A DNA stretch of 64,000 nucleotides from positions 3,404,290-3,468,289 of the forward strand of contig NZ_CM001857.1 in NCBI RefSeq assembly GCF_000400505.1. The letters are read 5' to 3'. Both the position numbers and the translations under genes were made by a program. The stretch comes from Musicola paradisiaca NCPPB 2511. Its GTDB lineage: Bacteria; Pseudomonadota; Gammaproteobacteria; Enterobacterales; Enterobacteriaceae. Below are positions 62,646 to 64,000 of the stretch, piece after piece. The notes beneath the pieces were generated by a model. The model saw only the letters and a list, made by a program, of their open reading frames with translations, was not told the origin of the DNA and did not search any database. How positions within the stretch are numbered: the stretch's first letter is position 1; every line of letters starts with the position of its first letter.

Positions 62646-62897
62646 GTCACTCCGGTTTACTTGCTATGAAACGGCAAAACCATCCGACACGCTCCATCAT
62701 TGTTTCACGCCGGGCAGCATGGCGGTAACAGTCATTACCACGTCGGGAAGCGCGCCGTCAGGCCAAGGCGCCAAAAACTTTAACCAATCAGTCTCTGGCT
62801 GTCATGAAAAAATCACTGTCACCCTTTATAACTGCGTCAGAGCGTCGCGCCGCACAAGCAACCATTCAGGAAAGTTATCACTTGCCTTTTCACTAAT

Positions 62898-62936
62898 GAA
62901 GAATAAAAATACGGAAATATCGAATAAAAATTCAAG
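62898..62936 (+). promoter_or_regulatory. Pair of ArgR boxes upstream of argA
   Basis: Two 18-bp ARG boxes at 62898-62915 and 62919-62936 share GAATAAAAAT and are separated by 3 bp, the standard ArgR operator spacing. The second is the better match (GAATAAAAATTCA). They overlap the argA leader, just before AGAGGG and the GTG start. The rest of the 301-bp amiC-argA gap holds no gene. Confidence 0.85.
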
Positions 62937-62946
62937 AGGGCTCGCA

Positions 62947-64000
62947 GTGAAGGAACGTAGTACAGAACTGGTTCAAGGCTTCCGCCACTCAGTTCCCTAT
63001 ATCAACGCGCATCGCGGTAAAACTTTCGTGATCATGCTGGGTGGCGAAGCCATCGAACATGAAAATTTTGCCAATATCGTCAATGATATCGGGCTGCTGC
63101 ACAGCCTGGGAATCAAATTGGTGGTGGTCTACGGTGCCCGTCCCCAGATTGACGCCAATCTGACGGCCCATAACTACGAACCCTATTACCACAAACACAC
63201 TCGTGTGACCGACAGTGCCACGCTGGAGCTGGTCAAACAGGCCGCCGGCACGTTGCAGTTGGATATCACCGCTCGTTTGTCGATGAGCCTGACCAACACG
63301 CCGCTTCAGGGAGCGCACATCAATGTGGTCAGCGGTAATTTTATCATTGCACAACCGCTAGGCGTGGACGACGGCGTTGATTACTGCCATAGCGGCCGTA
63401 TCCGTCGGATTGACGAAGAGGCCATCCACCGTCAGTTGGACAGCGGCGCCATTGTGCTGCTGGGGCCTGTCGCCGTCTCCGTGACGGGAGAGAGCTTCAA
63501 CCTGACCTCTGAAGAAGTCGCCACGCAGCTAGCCATTAAACTCAAAGCCGAGAAGATGATCGGCTTCTGCTCCACTCAGGGCGTCACCAATGACGACGGC
63601 AATATCATTTCAGAAATGTTGCCGGAAGCGGCTCAGCAGCGCATTCAGTCTTTGGAAGAGTCCGGCGACTATAATTCGGAGATCGTGCGTTTCCTGCGCG
63701 GCGCGGTCAAAGCCTGCCGCAGCGGCGTCCAACGCAGCCACCTGATCAGCTATCTGGAAGACGGCGCCCTGTTGCAGGAACTGTTCTCCCGCGACGGCAT
63801 CGGCACCCAGATCGTCATGCAGAGCGCCGAACAAACCCGCCGGGCCACCATCAATGACATCGGCGGCATTCTGGAGCTGATTCGTCCGCTGGAACAACAA
63901 GGTATTCTGGTGCGTCGCTCTCGCGAACAGTTGGAGATGGAGATCGACAAGTTCACCGTCATCGTGCGGGACAACCTGACGATCGCCTGCGCGGCGCTTT
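62947..64000 (+). CDS. argA: N-acetylglutamate synthase ArgA (3' end outside window)
   Basis: The first 351 codons of ArgA (E. coli 443 residues), the first enzyme of arginine synthesis, inhibited by arginine. GTG start at 62947 with AGAGGG upstream. The amino-acid kinase-like domain is present ([41 protein letters not shown]); the GNAT domain begins near residue 290 and is cut by the window edge after IACAAL. Expression is probably repressed through the two ARG boxes. Confidence 0.96.
   Translation, partial: MKERSTELVQGFRHSVPYINAHRGKTFVIMLGGEAIEHENFANIVNDIGLLHSLGIKLVVVYGARPQIDANLTAHNYEPYYHKHTRVTDSATLELVKQAAGTLQLDITARLSMSLTNTPLQGAHINVVSGNFIIAQPLGVDDGVDYCHSGRIRRIDEEAIHRQLDSGAIVLLGPVAVSVTGESFNLTSEEVATQLAIKLKAEKMIGFCSTQGVTNDDGNIISEMLPEAAQQRIQSLEESGDYNSEIVRFLRGAVKACRSGVQRSHLISYLEDGALLQELFSRDGIGTQIVMQSAEQTRRATINDIGGILELIRPLEQQGILVRRSREQLEMEIDKFTVIVRDNLTIACAAL

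Overview
The window is a piece of an enterobacterial chromosome with a low-GC genomic island at its left end. Housekeeping proteins match Escherichia coli proteins closely along their length (MutS, DnaE, BamA, GlnD, DapD, ArgA), and the sRNAs GcvB and CsrB/RsmB sit in their usual slots. The high GC and the juxtaposition nlpE|mutS and yaeH|yqcA (far apart in E. coli) point to a soft-rot or plant-associated relative (Pectobacteriaceae, Dickeya/Brenneria-like). The genus is an inference from memory; no search was possible.

Region 1 (1 to about 14,110) is an AT-rich accessory island whose left end is outside the window. It holds two small lipoproteins and two small membrane proteins. Next comes an unusual leftward operon of three overlapping tyrosine recombinases, a 130-residue coiled-coil protein and one unknown gene. 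Its layout resembles Tn554-type tnpABC and the Gamma-Mobile-Trio (GMT) elements. Beyond it lie a membrane-anchored beta-rich protein, a Gabija-type pair (OLD-family nuclease plus UvrD-like helicase), a cut-down gene remnant, an AlpA-like regulator and a separate tyrosine integrase. That integrase stops just short of mutS, with short repeats spaced 21 bp apart between them.

Region 2 (14,138 to about 45,760) is core chromosome. It starts with mutS, a shortened nlpE, yaeQ, yaeP-rof, tilS and yaeR. Then comes the long leftward block accA-dnaE-rnhB-lpxB-lpxA-fabZ-lpxD-skp-bamA-rseP-cdsA-uppS-dxr-frr-pyrH-tsf-rpsB. This block combines fatty-acid and lipid A synthesis, outer-membrane assembly, isoprenoid supply, replication and translation. 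Rightward map, glnD, dapD and yaeH follow.

Region 3 (45,824 to 64,000) corresponds to the E. coli 63-min region: yqcA-truC-yqcC, the CsrB/RsmB RNA with two UvrY/GacA boxes, syd, ppnN, xni, rlmM-ygdD, gcvA/gcvB, ygdI, csdA-csdE, tcdA. An accessory set of three GNAT acetyltransferases and a 2-hydroxyacid dehydrogenase follows, then mltA, two identical initiator tRNA genes, amiC and the first part of argA with its ArgR boxes.

The most interesting part is the island: a multi-recombinase mobile module next to an anti-phage Gabija module, beside the 5' end of a mismatch-repair gene.
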